Shown here in pieces: positions 55,388 to 63,725 of a DNA stretch of 64,000 nucleotides. Numbering within the stretch: the stretch's first letter is position 1; the number at the start of each line of letters is the position of its first letter. The stretch covers positions 62,001-126,000 of the forward strand of contig JBMOGA010000001.1 of the NCBI GenBank assembly GCA_049318625.1, read 5' to 3'. Position numbers and translations under genes: made by a program. The notes under the pieces are model-generated. The model was not told the DNA's origin. It saw only the letters and a list, made by a program, of their open reading frames with translations, and searched no databases. Source of the stretch: JBMOGA01 sp049318625. Its GTDB lineage: Bacteria > Pseudomonadota > Alphaproteobacteria > Rhizobiales > Hyphomicrobiaceae.

Positions 55388-58294
55388 TCATTGCCCGAGC
55401 CGCTCGAGCAGGGCCGGCACGTGCACCTGATCGGCCTTGTAGTTGCCGGTCAGCGCGTACATGACGATGTTGATACCGGTACGGAAGGCCATCTCGCGCT
55501 GCGCCTCGCCTCCGGGCACCACCGGAAACACGGGGCGGTTGGACTCGTCGAGTGCCCAGGCGGCGGCGAAGTCGTTCGCCGTCACCAGAATGGAGCTGAC
55601 ACCGTCGGCGCGGCGGGACTGGCGGTCGCGGGCCTCCGCATCGGCGGCCTCGGCCTCGACCCAGAGCTGGCCGCCGTCCCAGCGCCCGGGGAACGCGCGC
55701 AGAAGGTAGAACGACTTGGTCAGGACATGCGTATCGGGCACCGGCTCGAGGCGCGGGATGTCGAGCCGGCCGAGCAGGCGCTGCAGCGGCGTGCCGCCGC
55801 GACCGGCGAGCGGCAGGCCGGACGGCAGGCCCTGCCCGAAATCACGCGTGTCGAAGATGATCATCCCGCCCTGCTTCATGTAGGCGTCGATCTTGACCAG
55901 CGTCGGCTCGTCGAGGGGCCGGGCGGAAGCCAGCACCGGCCAATAGAGGATCGGGAAGAAGGCAACGTCGTCGGTCGCGATGTTGACGGCCGACGGCTCG
56001 CCCGGTTCAACGGCGGTGCGCGCGGAGAGGATCTTGCCGAGGCCGGTGAGACCCATGCGGCTGGCCCGGTCCGTCTCGGCATCGCCGGTGACCACGTAGC
56101 CGAGCGTGACGACGCGGGTGGCGCGCAGGGCGAGATCCTGGGCCGGGGTGCGCGGTGCACCGGGCTGGACGACGCGCGGGCCCGTGGCCGATGGCGCTGC
56201 CGGCGGCGGTGTCACCTGGGCGACCGCCACCGACGCCGTCGCCATCCAGGCTGCCACGGCGATCCCGCTTGCGAGCAGCGCAAGCGAAGCGGCGGCCGTG
56301 CCCGGCCGCCGGATCAGGCGTCCGCCCCATTGCAGGAGCAGCACCGCCATCATGTCGACGAGCAGCAGCGCGAGCGCGATTCCGAGCAGGGTCGGCTTCA
56401 AGGGCGAGGCCGTCGCGCTCTGATAGGCGCGTGATTGAGCCGCCGCCGGCAAAGCGGGCAGCGGCTTCAGCTCCGACGTCGCACTCAGAAGGTTCAGGGC
56501 GCGCGGCGCATCCTGCGGGCCGTAATAGCCCGGGGGATGATCGGCCGACGGCGCGAGGTCGGCCAGCGCCGTGGCGGGTATGGCTTGAGCGGTCGGCGGC
56601 GGGGGCCGCAACAGGCCAAAGCCATCGAGCACCTGGATCGGAGCCAGGACGGACTGTGAGCGCGGCGCGCCACCCGCGTCGGCACGCGTCGCCTCGCCGC
56701 GGCCACCGGCGAGCTTGCCGAGGGTCGCGACCCGCCGCAGCATCTCCACGAACAATCCGGACAGCGGCAGGTTCGACCAGTCGGAATTGGCCGTCACATG
56801 GAACAACACAACATAGCCCTCGCTGCGGCGGGCCGCGGTGACGAGCGGCGTCCCATCCTTGAGCCGGCCCCAGACGAGGGTATCGGCACCGAGCCGGGCC
56901 GGGTCCGCGAGCACCTGGCGGGTCACGGCGACGTCGGCCGCGACCGCGAGGCCGGCGAACAGGCTGTCGTCGGCGAACGGTGCCAGCGGCTGGGGCGTCG
57001 ACCAGGAAAGCGCGCCGCCGAGGGCGCGGCCGCCGAGACGGAGCGGCACGGGCAGCAGATCATCGCCACCCTTTTCGAGACGCGGTCCGGCGAACCGCAC
57101 CAGCACGCCACCCTTGCCGACCCAGTCCTCGAGCTTGCCCTTGAGCTCGCTCGGGATCGTGCCGATGTCGGCGAGCACGATTACGGACGAATTCTGCGCG
57201 ATGGCCGCCTCGATGCCCTCGGTCAGATTGGCGTCGCGCGGCTCGATGACCTCGGCGAACGGGGCCAGAGCCCGCTCGACATAATAGAGCGGACCGAGCA
57301 GCGGTTGCGCCTGCTCGAGGCTGGCGCCGGACAGTATCGAGATGCGCTGCCACTGTGAGCGCGCGTCGAGCAGGTGCACGGCCCCGGCCGACCGCTCGCC
57401 CGCGATCTCGATGCGGGTCACCTGATTGCGCAGCTCGAGCGGCAATTCGAACGTCGCGGCGGCGCGCTTTTCGCCGGGGGCAAGCCGGAAACCGACCTCA
57501 CCCAACCGCTGGCTCTTCGCGGAAAATGCGTGGACGATCCCATCACGCGGCGCTCCCGAGGCGCGGTGCACCTGCGCCTCCAGTTTGCCGTTGCGGGTCA
57601 AGTCGGCGCTGAGCCCCAGCGGCTCCTCGCTGTTGCCGCCGGCAACGACCCAGAATCCCGATCCGGCGCGTGCCACCAATCGGTCGGCGAACGCACGGGC
57701 CGCGCCATCATGGTCGATACCGTCGGTCAGCCAGACGATACTGGCGTTGCGTTCGTTGCCGAGTGCGGCCTCGAGCGCCTCTGCGGCTCGCTCGCGGCGC
57801 GGCGCATGGGGCAGCGGCTGGACCGCGGCCGCGGTCGAGCGGGCGGCGCTGGCGGTCTCGATCCGTGCCGCCGGTGTCCGCGCGGCCGTGGCAAGGATGA
57901 CGACGGGCCGGCTCTGGCTTTCCGCTTCGGTGATCAGCCGCTCGGTCATGCGGACGCGCTCCGGCCAACGGGCGGCCGCGGCCCAGCCGTTGTCGATCAC
58001 GATGGCCACCGGTCCACTGCCGGACAGGGCGGTCTCCCGATTGGGGTTCCAGATCGGATCGGCGAGCGCGAGGATGACGAGGGCGGCGGCCAGCATGCGT
58101 ATCGCAGTGAGCCACCAGGGCGTCCGCGCCGCGGTGTTGTCGGTGTTCTCGAGGCCCACGAGGATGCGCGTGGCCGGAAACGCGATCTGGCGCGGGCGGG
58201 GCGGAACGGTGCGCAGCAGCCAGTAGATGACGGGAAGCGCGGCAAATCCGGCGAGCAGCCAGGGGGAGAGGAAGCTCAGCGCGCCGAGGATCAT
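55388..58294 (-). CDS. BatA-N/DUF4159 large membrane protein
   Basis: The 968-residue protein opens with the BatA-type double membrane segment (LSFLSPWLLAGFAALPVIYWLLR and WWLTAIRMLAAALVILALADPIW). A vWA-like domain follows whose MIDAS is degenerate: DNGWA at 101-105 replaces DxSxS. Two central helices (LLGIALALLLVDMMAVLLL and ASLALLASGIAVAAWMA) precede a C-terminal DUF4159 domain from about residue 745 (RVVTLGYVVTGDAETDRASRMGL, MIIFDTRDFGQGL, RTGINIVMYALTGNYKADQVH). Its ATG overlaps the DUF58 stop. With MoxR and DUF58 it forms a familiar alphaproteobacterial cluster whose function is unsettled. Confidence 0.87.
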   Translation of the reverse strand: MILGALSFLSPWLLAGFAALPVIYWLLRTVPPRPRQIAFPATRILVGLENTDNTAARTPWWLTAIRMLAAALVILALADPIWNPNRETALSGSGPVAIVIDNGWAAAARWPERVRMTERLITEAESQSRPVVILATAARTPAARIETASAARSTAAAVQPLPHAPRRERAAEALEAALGNERNASIVWLTDGIDHDGAARAFADRLVARAGSGFWVVAGGNSEEPLGLSADLTRNGKLEAQVHRASGAPRDGIVHAFSAKSQRLGEVGFRLAPGEKRAAATFELPLELRNQVTRIEIAGERSAGAVHLLDARSQWQRISILSGASLEQAQPLLGPLYYVERALAPFAEVIEPRDANLTEGIEAAIAQNSSVIVLADIGTIPSELKGKLEDWVGKGGVLVRFAGPRLEKGGDDLLPVPLRLGGRALGGALSWSTPQPLAPFADDSLFAGLAVAADVAVTRQVLADPARLGADTLVWGRLKDGTPLVTAARRSEGYVVLFHVTANSDWSNLPLSGLFVEMLRRVATLGKLAGGRGEATRADAGGAPRSQSVLAPIQVLDGFGLLRPPPPTAQAIPATALADLAPSADHPPGYYGPQDAPRALNLLSATSELKPLPALPAAAQSRAYQSATASPLKPTLLGIALALLLVDMMAVLLLQWGGRLIRRPGTAAASLALLASGIAVAAWMATASVAVAQVTPPPAAPSATGPRVVQPGAPRTPAQDLALRATRVVTLGYVVTGDAETDRASRMGLTGLGKILSARTAVEPGEPSAVNIATDDVAFFPILYWPVLASARPLDEPTLVKIDAYMKQGGMIIFDTRDFGQGLPSGLPLAGRGGTPLQRLLGRLDIPRLEPVPDTHVLTKSFYLLRAFPGRWDGGQLWVEAEAADAEARDRQSRRADGVSSILVTANDFAAAWALDESNRPVFPVVPGGEAQREMAFRTGINIVMYALTGNYKADQVHVPALLERLGQ

Positions 58295-59229
58295 CGCAGG
58301 CCTCCACTCGCCGCACCGAAACCGCCGGGACCCAGCCGCTGGACCAGGGCCAGCAACGGGCCCGCCGCGCTCTGGTCGGTATGGTGAAGGAGGAACGACC
58401 AGCCGAAGCTCTGCGCGGTGTTGCGCAGTGCGGCCCGGTGGGCCTCGAGCCGCGCGCGGTAGGCCGGTCGCAATCCTTCCGTGCGCTCGGCCAACCAGCG
58501 CTCGTCGCCCTCGAGCCCAAGAAACTCGGCCCGGCCTTCGTAGGGCAACGTCTCCTCCGCCGGATCGAGCACCTGGATGAGATGGCCGACCACGCCGGCG
58601 CCAGCGATGGCATCGAGACGGGTCTTCAAGCTGTCGACGGGGTCCAGGAAGTCGCTGATCAGCACGACCGCCGAGAACCGGCCGACACGTTCGGCGGGCG
58701 GGAGGCTGGCGCGGACCGCCGGGGTGCGGGCATTGACGGCGATGGCCTCGGCCAACAGCGTCGTCGCGCGGCGGCTCGCGGTCGGCCGGGTGAGGCCGAG
58801 CAACCCGACGCGTTCGCCACCCCGGACCAGAAGTTCGGCGAGCGCCAGTGTCAGGACCAGCACGCGGTCGCGTTTGGTGACCTGGACCAGATCGCTACGG
58901 AAATCCATCGAGGCCGAAAGGTCGGGCCACAGCCAGATCGTGTGGGCCGCTTCCCACTCGCGCTCGCGCACATAGAGCTGATCCGAACCCGCGGATCGGC
59001 GCCAATCGATCAGCGCGGCAGGGTCGTTCGACTGGAACTGGCGGAATTGCCAGAACGTTTCCCCCGGTCCGGCGCGACGGCGGCCGTGGATGCCATGGGC
59101 GACCGTACTGGCCACGCGCAGCGACTCGACCTGAAGGTCGGGGAGGCTGTCGGCGAGTCGATGGGCGTCGCCCTCCAACTCGAAAGGGCGAGGGTCCGCA
59201 ACTCGGGCAGCTGCCACTCGTTGCGCCAA
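58291..59229 (-). CDS. DUF58 domain protein
   Basis: The 312-residue DUF58 protein carries HGRRRAGPGETFWQFRQFQSNDP followed by IDWRRSAGSDQLYVREREWE, the DUF58 core, and then a vWA-type domain with an intact MIDAS DLSAS (103-107). Such proteins are the usual partners of MoxR AAA ATPases. No membrane segment is visible, so it is cytoplasmic or peripheral. The start is TTG 59229, with GGAGTAGG six bases upstream inside the moxR end; no ATG or GTG offers a comparable site. It overlaps the DUF4159 gene as ATGA. Confidence 0.9.
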   Translation of the reverse strand: MAQRVAAARVADPRPFELEGDAHRLADSLPDLQVESLRVASTVAHGIHGRRRAGPGETFWQFRQFQSNDPAALIDWRRSAGSDQLYVREREWEAAHTIWLWPDLSASMDFRSDLVQVTKRDRVLVLTLALAELLVRGGERVGLLGLTRPTASRRATTLLAEAIAVNARTPAVRASLPPAERVGRFSAVVLISDFLDPVDSLKTRLDAIAGAGVVGHLIQVLDPAEETLPYEGRAEFLGLEGDERWLAERTEGLRPAYRARLEAHRAALRNTAQSFGWSFLLHHTDQSAAGPLLALVQRLGPGGFGAASGGLR

Positions 59230-59232
59230 AGC

Positions 59233-60234
59233 CTACTCCAATGCCTTGGTGAGATCGGCGATCACATCGCCGATACGCCGACCCTCGGTCCGCGCCTCGA
59301 AGGTCAGCGCCATGCGGTGCTTCAGGACCGGCTCGGCGAGCGCCATCACATCGTCGATCGACGGCGCCAGCCGACCATTGATCAGCGCGCGGGCGCGGAT
59401 GGCGAGCATCAGCGCCTGGCTGGCACGCGGCCCCGGCCCCCAGGCGATCAGCCGGTTGGTGGCGTCGCCGACGTCGGCGCCGGGTCGTGCCGAACGCACC
59501 AACTGAAGGATGGCCTCGACCACCTTGTCCGGAACCGGGATCTGCCGAACGAGCCGTTGGATCGCCATCAACTCAGTGCCCGAGAGGATGGATTCGAGTC
59601 GGCGTTCCTCGGTGCCGGTAGTCGCGAACAGCATGCGCCGCTCGGCCGTCAGGTCGGGATAGCTGACATCGATCTGCAGCAGGAAGCGATCGAGCTGCGC
59701 TTCGGGCAGCGGGTAGGTGCCCTCCTGCTCCAGCGGGTTCTGGGTTGCCAGCACGTGGAAGGGCGAAGGTACGTCGTGGCGATGGCCGGCAACGGTGACG
59801 TGATGCTCCTGCATGGCCTGCAGCAGTGCCGACTGGGTCTTCGGGCTGGCGCGATTGATCTCGTCCGCCATCAGGAGCTGGGTGAACACCGGCCCCTTGA
59901 TGAAGCGAAAACTGCGTCGACCCGAACCACCGGCGTCTTCCAGCACCTCGGCACCGATGATGTCCGACGGCATGAGGTCCGGTGTGAACTGGATGCGCTT
60001 GGAGTCGAGCCCGAGCACGCGCCCGAGCGTCTCCACCAGCAGCGTCTTGGCGAGGCCCGGAACGCCGATCAACAGGGCATGGCCACCGGATAGAATGGTG
60101 ACGAGCGTCTGTTCGATCACCTTATCCTGGCCAAAGATCACGTTGGCCGCGGCTTTGTGCACGCGCTGGACGCGGTCGGTGGCCGCCTCGATGCGCTCTA
60201 CGATCTGGTCGTCGGTCTGGGTCAATGTTGTCAT
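59233..60234 (-). CDS. MoxR-family AAA+ ATPase
   Basis: MoxR ATPases act as chaperones that mature or insert metal cofactors into vWA-containing partners. The 333-residue protein has Walker A GVPGLAKT (57-64), FTPDLMPSDIIGAEVLE, Walker B LLMADEINRASPKTQSALLQAMQE, sensor 1 in HVLATQNPLEQEGTYPLPEAQLDRF, and the C-terminal lid GPGPRASQALMLAIRARALI. ATG 60234 gives the usual length. It is the first gene of the operon that continues with DUF58, the two large membrane proteins and hemF, and is divergent from the DUF1285 gene. Confidence 0.95.
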   Translation of the reverse strand: MTTLTQTDDQIVERIEAATDRVQRVHKAAANVIFGQDKVIEQTLVTILSGGHALLIGVPGLAKTLLVETLGRVLGLDSKRIQFTPDLMPSDIIGAEVLEDAGGSGRRSFRFIKGPVFTQLLMADEINRASPKTQSALLQAMQEHHVTVAGHRHDVPSPFHVLATQNPLEQEGTYPLPEAQLDRFLLQIDVSYPDLTAERRMLFATTGTEERRLESILSGTELMAIQRLVRQIPVPDKVVEAILQLVRSARPGADVGDATNRLIAWGPGPRASQALMLAIRARALINGRLAPSIDDVMALAEPVLKHRMALTFEARTEGRRIGDVIADLTKALE

Positions 60235-60346
60235 GGTCCGACTATATGGCGAGGATGACCTTTGGGAACAGTGGTGAGTCGATGTTGGTAAGATTATGTG
60301 CGGCCGAGCTCTCGCCGGGACTCCGCTCCCATTCGTGGTTAGCGAC

Positions 60347-60946
60347 ATGACGCATGGCAATGAGAGCCCCAGGGCCGAAGCGAACCGGATCGCCGGGCTG
60401 GAAAGCCTTCTGGCGTCGCAGGCCGAGCACGAGGCGCCTCCCGTCGAGCAATGGAACCCCCCGTATTGCGGCGATATCGGCATGGCCATCGCCCGCGATG
60501 GGACCTGGTTCTACCAGGGCAGCCCGATCGGCCGAAAGCCGCTGGTCAGGCTATTCTCCCGCGTGCTCCGGCGCGACGGGGATGGCCGTCACTTTCTCGT
60601 GACCCCGGTCGAAATGGTCGATGTCGCGGTGGCCGATGCGCCGTTCCTCGCGGTCGAGATGGAGGTTCACGGCAGCGGCCCGTCGCAAACCCTCGTCTTC
60701 CGCACCAACGTCGATGATGTCGTGCGCTGCGGCCCGGGCCACCCGATGCACTTCGTCCGCGAGGCGGGTAGCGACGGCCTGAAGCCCTATGTGCGCGTGC
60801 GCGGCCGGCTCGAGGCCCGCGTCACGCGCGCGCTCTACTACGATCTCGTGGCGCTCGCGGTCGAAGGCCCCGGGATCGGGGGGCCGACGCTCGGGGTGTG
60901 GAGCGACGGCGCCTTCTTCGCCCTCGAAGGCACGGCTGGTGCGTGA
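60347..60946 (+). CDS. DUF1285 family protein
   Basis: The 199-residue protein is DUF1285, identified by PPYCGDIGMAIARDGTWFYQGSPIGRKPLVRLFSRVLRRDGDG, YFLVTPVE-type HFLVTPVEMVDVAVADAPF, and the FRTNVDDVVRCGPGHPM and LKPYVRVRGRLEARVTRALYYDLV blocks. The family has solved structures but no function I know of. In Rhizobiales it is typically divergent from the same moxR-DUF58-DUF4159 cluster, as here, which suggests a functional association. ATG 60347 is chosen because the family similarity begins soon after; a longer frame from 60296 is possible. Confidence 0.88.
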   Translation: MTHGNESPRAEANRIAGLESLLASQAEHEAPPVEQWNPPYCGDIGMAIARDGTWFYQGSPIGRKPLVRLFSRVLRRDGDGRHFLVTPVEMVDVAVADAPFLAVEMEVHGSGPSQTLVFRTNVDDVVRCGPGHPMHFVREAGSDGLKPYVRVRGRLEARVTRALYYDLVALAVEGPGIGGPTLGVWSDGAFFALEGTAGA

Positions 60947-60957
60947 CGACGGTCGGC

Positions 60958-61227
60958 TCAGTGGAGGCGGAACGCGCCGTCGATCACTTTGAGTTCATTG
61001 GGACTGATCAGGCCCTTGTGCACCACGCGCACCTTGAAGAGCCGGCCGTCCAGATTGCGTGACCAGAAGTCGAGGAACCCACGCAACTTCGGGAACGCGG
61101 GATGCTGGTCGTAGTCCTGCCAGACATACGTCTGCAGAAGCGACGGATGGTCGGGCATGCGGTAGAGGATCTCCGCCGTCGTAAGGCTGAACCCGTGGAT
61201 CTGGCTGACAAAGTCTCGGTCTGGCAT
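60958..61227 (-). CDS. Usg-family protein
   Basis: The 89-residue protein belongs to the Usg family. It opens MPDRDFVSQIHGFSLTTAEILYRMPDHPSLLQTYVWQDYD and ends FKVRVVHKGLISPNELKVIDGAFRLH, both highly conserved in alphaproteobacteria. The function is unknown; the name comes from a gene upstream of an amino-acid synthesis gene in other bacteria. ATG 61227 follows CGGAGCC at about 8 nt and matches the family start; 36 nt of open frame upstream is not conserved. It is convergent with the DUF1285 gene and divergent from marC. Confidence 0.9.
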   Translation of the reverse strand: MPDRDFVSQIHGFSLTTAEILYRMPDHPSLLQTYVWQDYDQHPAFPKLRGFLDFWSRNLDGRLFKVRVVHKGLISPNELKVIDGAFRLH

Positions 61228-61312
61228 CCGGTCTGGCTCCGTTTGATCGAACCCAAATGCCAAGGTACTGCAGAATCACCACTGCGCAACATCTTATGTT
61301 TTTACTTCAATG

Positions 61313-61343
61313 TGTTAGCAGCCATTATCACAGAATGCTAACA
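61313..61343. promoter_or_regulatory. Perfect 8-bp inverted repeat upstream of marC
   Basis: TGTTAGCA (61313-61320) and TGCTAACA (61336-61343) are exact reverse complements with a 15-bp AT-rich spacer, ending 11 bp before the marC start. The whole spacer between usg and marC is unusually AT-rich for this genome. It could be a regulator-binding site or an RNA hairpin next to the ribosome site GAGG. Confidence 0.5.
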
Positions 61344-61354
61344 ACGAGGCCGCC

Positions 61355-61996
61355 ATGCTCGAAACCGCGCTGACCGCTTTCACAACCTTCTTTGCCACCA
61401 TCGGCCCCATCGAGGCGGCTGCCGTGTTCGCCAGCCTGACGAGCGGGATCGCCAGCGAGCGCCGTCGGGCGATTGCGCTCAAGGCCGTTGCCATCGCCAC
61501 GCTGATGCTCCTCTTTTTCACGCTGGCCGGACAGCCGCTGTTGCGCCAGCTCGGCGTGTCGCTGGCGGCGTTGCAGACGGCGGGCGGGATCGTGCTGCTG
61601 TTGATCTCTCTCGACATGATCTTCGCGCGTCCCGGCCAATCGCGCCTGACGCCGCCGGAGGACGCCGAAGCCCACATCAAGGACGATATCGCCGTGTTTC
61701 CACTCGCCACGCCGCTGCTCGCCGGCCCCGGCACGATGAGCGCCGCGATGGTGATGGCGGCCAACGCGGCCGGGGAGCCCATGCGGCTCGGCCTCGTTAC
61801 TCTCGCGCTGCTCGCGGTGATGGCCGTGACCCTGGTTTTGCTGCTGGTTGCCAATCGCCTGGACCGGCTGATCGGCATCACGGCCAGCCGCGTCCTGATG
61901 CGCGTGTTCGGCATCCTGCTCGCGGCGATCGCCGTACAGTCTGCCTTCAATGGCCTCGCGGCCAGCGGCCTGATGGGCGACGCAGGCCGACCCTAA
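61355..61996 (+). CDS. MarC-family integral membrane protein
   Basis: The 213-residue protein has six hydrophobic segments in the MarC pattern. It starts TFFATIGPIEAAAVFASLTSG and continues with RRRAIALKAVAIATLMLLFFTLAG and LQTAGGIVLLLISLDMIF. The family-typical AVFPLATPLLAGPGTMSAAMVMA is followed by VLMRVFGILLAAIAVQSAFNGL. The protein sits in the inner membrane; despite the name, a role in multidrug resistance has not been borne out for the family and the substrate is unknown. The start at ATG 61355 has AACGAGG upstream. Confidence 0.92.
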   Translation: MLETALTAFTTFFATIGPIEAAAVFASLTSGIASERRRAIALKAVAIATLMLLFFTLAGQPLLRQLGVSLAALQTAGGIVLLLISLDMIFARPGQSRLTPPEDAEAHIKDDIAVFPLATPLLAGPGTMSAAMVMAANAAGEPMRLGLVTLALLAVMAVTLVLLLVANRLDRLIGITASRVLMRVFGILLAAIAVQSAFNGLAASGLMGDAGRP

Positions 61997-62028
61997 CTGG
62001 CCGCGGGATGGATGATCTTGGCCAGATT

Positions 62029-62059
62029 CCGGTTCCCGCACAGAGGGTCTGGGAACCGG
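62029..62059 (+). other. Perfect 9-bp stem downstream of marC
   Basis: CCGGTTCCC (62029-62037) pairs with GGGAACCGG (62051-62059) around a 13-nt loop. It begins 33 bp after the marC stop. No T-run follows, so it is at most a weak or factor-dependent terminator, or a 3'-end stabiliser. Confidence 0.45.
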
Positions 62060-62464
62060 GTCCAGATCCGGGGCATGACTGCTGCATTTCCCGCAATAAA
62101 GAATGGGTCCTTTTATGATCCGAGACAAATATTCGATCGTTCAGGTTCTGATCGGCCGACGCCCCATTCCACTCCGATGATCGAGAAGCTGTGGATAACG
62201 CAGCCGCCGATGGCCTGGATTGCATTCCCGCCGACCGATCCCGCCAACTCGCGGATGGCTGATCCAAACACGGCCTGCTCCACAACGGGACGAGGGCTGC
62301 GCCGTATCAGAACGGTCCGCACATTGTGCCTTTTCGATGCGAAGATCGCGACCGGCGCCCGGCGCGCCCCGTTGCGCGCGGGCATTTCCGAATTGCCCCG
62401 CGGCGCTTTTGCGCAATCAACCAAGGTTCACCATCAAACCGCGCTTTTGCCGGGTTGTTTCCTT

Positions 62465-62492
62465 TTGCAATCTGCGGCGCTTTGGGTATATG
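62465..62492 (+). promoter_or_regulatory. Candidate promoter of the H-NS-like gene
   Basis: TTGCAA (62465-62470) and TATATG (62487-62492), separated by 16 bp, form a sigma-70-like pair about 60 bp before the start codon. The region is AT-rich compared with the rest of the window. A good AGAGGAACAG ribosome site precedes the gene. Confidence 0.5.
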
Positions 62493-62551
62493 CGATCTCT
62501 CGATCGAAATTGGACCTCGGCGCCCAAGCGCCGCAGCGGAAAGAGGAACAG

Positions 62552-62875
62552 ATGGCTGCCGTCAATATCGACAAGTTGTCGCTCAAGGAGTTGGTCGATC
62601 TCGAAGGGCGCGTTCAAAAGGCTATTTCTGCGGCGCGCGAGCGCGAGCGCGGCGAGATCAAGCAGAAAGTCGAAGCCCTGGTGACGGGTGCCGGTTTCTC
62701 TCTCGGCGAACTGTTCGGCGGCCGGGGCGCACCGCGGGGCGGCAAGAATACATCGGCCAAGTTCATCAATCCCGAGAACCGGAACGAGACCTGGACGGGG
62801 CGGGGCCGCAAGCCGAATTGGCTGGTGGCCAAGCTCGCCAAAGGTGCTTCACTGGACGATTTCTCCGCGCGCTGA
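62552..62875 (+). CDS. H-NS/HvrA-like DNA-binding protein
   Basis: The 107-residue protein has an N-terminal oligomerisation helix (LSLKELVDLEGRVQKAISAARERERGEIKQKVEALV) and a C-terminal H-NS DNA-binding domain. Its hallmark TWTGRGRKPNWL (80-91) contains the minor-groove Gly-Arg-Gly-Arg hook. Such proteins silence AT-rich, often foreign DNA and tune stress or photosynthesis genes in alphaproteobacteria (HvrA, SPB). It stands as a single gene with its own promoter candidate and a strong terminator, suggesting abundant expression. ATG 62552 follows AGAGGAACAG. Confidence 0.92.
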   Translation: MAAVNIDKLSLKELVDLEGRVQKAISAARERERGEIKQKVEALVTGAGFSLGELFGGRGAPRGGKNTSAKFINPENRNETWTGRGRKPNWLVAKLAKGASLDDFSAR

Positions 62876-62902
62876 GCCCGGACCCGGTGGGACGATCGTG
62901 GG

Positions 62903-62929
62903 GCCGCCGAAACCTCTCGGCGGCTTTTT
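62903..62929 (+). terminator. Rho-independent terminator of the H-NS-like gene
   Basis: A perfect 8-bp stem, GCCGCCGA pairing TCGGCGGC around AACCTC, is followed immediately by TTTTT. It begins 28 bp after the stop codon. This is the clearest intrinsic terminator in the window. Confidence 0.92.
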
Positions 62930-63149
62930 CGCGTTCGGGTCCACCGATCCAACGGGCCGCGGCAATCTCATAGGCCGCGCGGGGACGGGCCAGGGTTCGA
63001 CGCCAGCCAACCCGCGCCCATCTGCCGGAGTTCACGCCACGCCATGGTCGCCGTCGGATCATCAGTGGCACGATTATTGCTGCTCGAACGGCAAGTGCCA
63101 ATCGGCCGCGATCGCGCCGCGGCACCATTGCCTGATCGGGAGAACGACG

Positions 63150-63476
63150 ATGGATCAACCCAGCACCATCGCGGAGCGGCGCCGGAGCGCTCGCCGGCGC
63201 CAATTGAAGGCGTCGACCATCGTACTGCAGAACCTGCAGTCGACATACAAATGCGTCACTAGGAATGTGTCGCCGGACGGGGCGGGGCTCGAATTCGTCG
63301 GCAGCATGCCCGAACTGCCGCCAGCCTTCACGCTCGTGATCGACAGCGACGAGATCGAACAGGACTGCCTGCTCGTCTGGCTGACCGGTCAACGGGCCGG
63401 CGTCGCTTTCACCGGGCCACCGCGATCCTCGGTGCGACGGCGGCGCAAGGCCGCGTCAGCACCCACGGAGTGGTAG
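63150..63476 (+). CDS. PilZ domain protein
   Basis: The 108-residue protein consists of a PilZ domain. The N-terminal ERRRSARRR supplies the RxxxR c-di-GMP-binding motif and NVSPDGAGLEF the D/NxSxxG motif, about 30 residues later. IEQDCLLVWLTGQRAGVAF forms the following strands. A basic tail (RRRRKAASAPTEW) ends it. With both motifs intact, c-di-GMP binding is expected. Stand-alone PilZ proteins of this size are common in alphaproteobacteria. ATG 63150 follows GGGAGAACGACG. The next 249 bp to the Anbu gene contain no gene I can support. Confidence 0.85.
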   Translation: MDQPSTIAERRRSARRRQLKASTIVLQNLQSTYKCVTRNVSPDGAGLEFVGSMPELPPAFTLVIDSDEIEQDCLLVWLTGQRAGVAFTGPPRSSVRRRRKAASAPTEW

Positions 63477-63725
63477 GTCGTTCCGCCGTTCAAGCACCGG
63501 CCGGCCGGACCACCCCGAACCGGCGCATCTGACGTACCAGACGCAGCACCCGCCAAAGCCGCCGGCGATCTCGGCGATCGAGGCAGATGCAGCAACAGCA
63601 CAAGGTTGGCCGCCGCGCGGTCCTTGCAAGGCCAAGCAGCAGGTTGTCGCGCCTCCGACCGGGGATCGCATCCGTCATGAACCAATCATGGGTGGTCGGG
63701 GGCAGGCCGGCAAGTGGGCGGGCCG

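Larger units (their letters stand above)
61997..62551. other. Long spacer between marC and the H-NS-like gene
   Basis: The 555 bp carry no gene that I can support. Downstream of marC there is a hairpin (62029-62059, listed separately), then an AT-richer patch (62090-62150) and, from about 62430, the promoter zone of the H-NS-like gene. Short open frames on both strands lack ribosome sites and known motifs. A small RNA could hide here, but nothing in the sequence identifies one. Confidence 0.4.

Noticed and set aside
62113..62424. Minus-strand 103-codon frame between marC and the H-NS-like gene
   Set aside because: No ribosome site, no recognisable motif, and irregular composition.
63490..63678. 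Minus-strand 62-codon frame with a CCCC stretch between the PilZ and Anbu genes
   Set aside because: Start region overlaps no good ribosome site and two other frames are open across the same bases; a real small gene cannot be excluded but is not supported.
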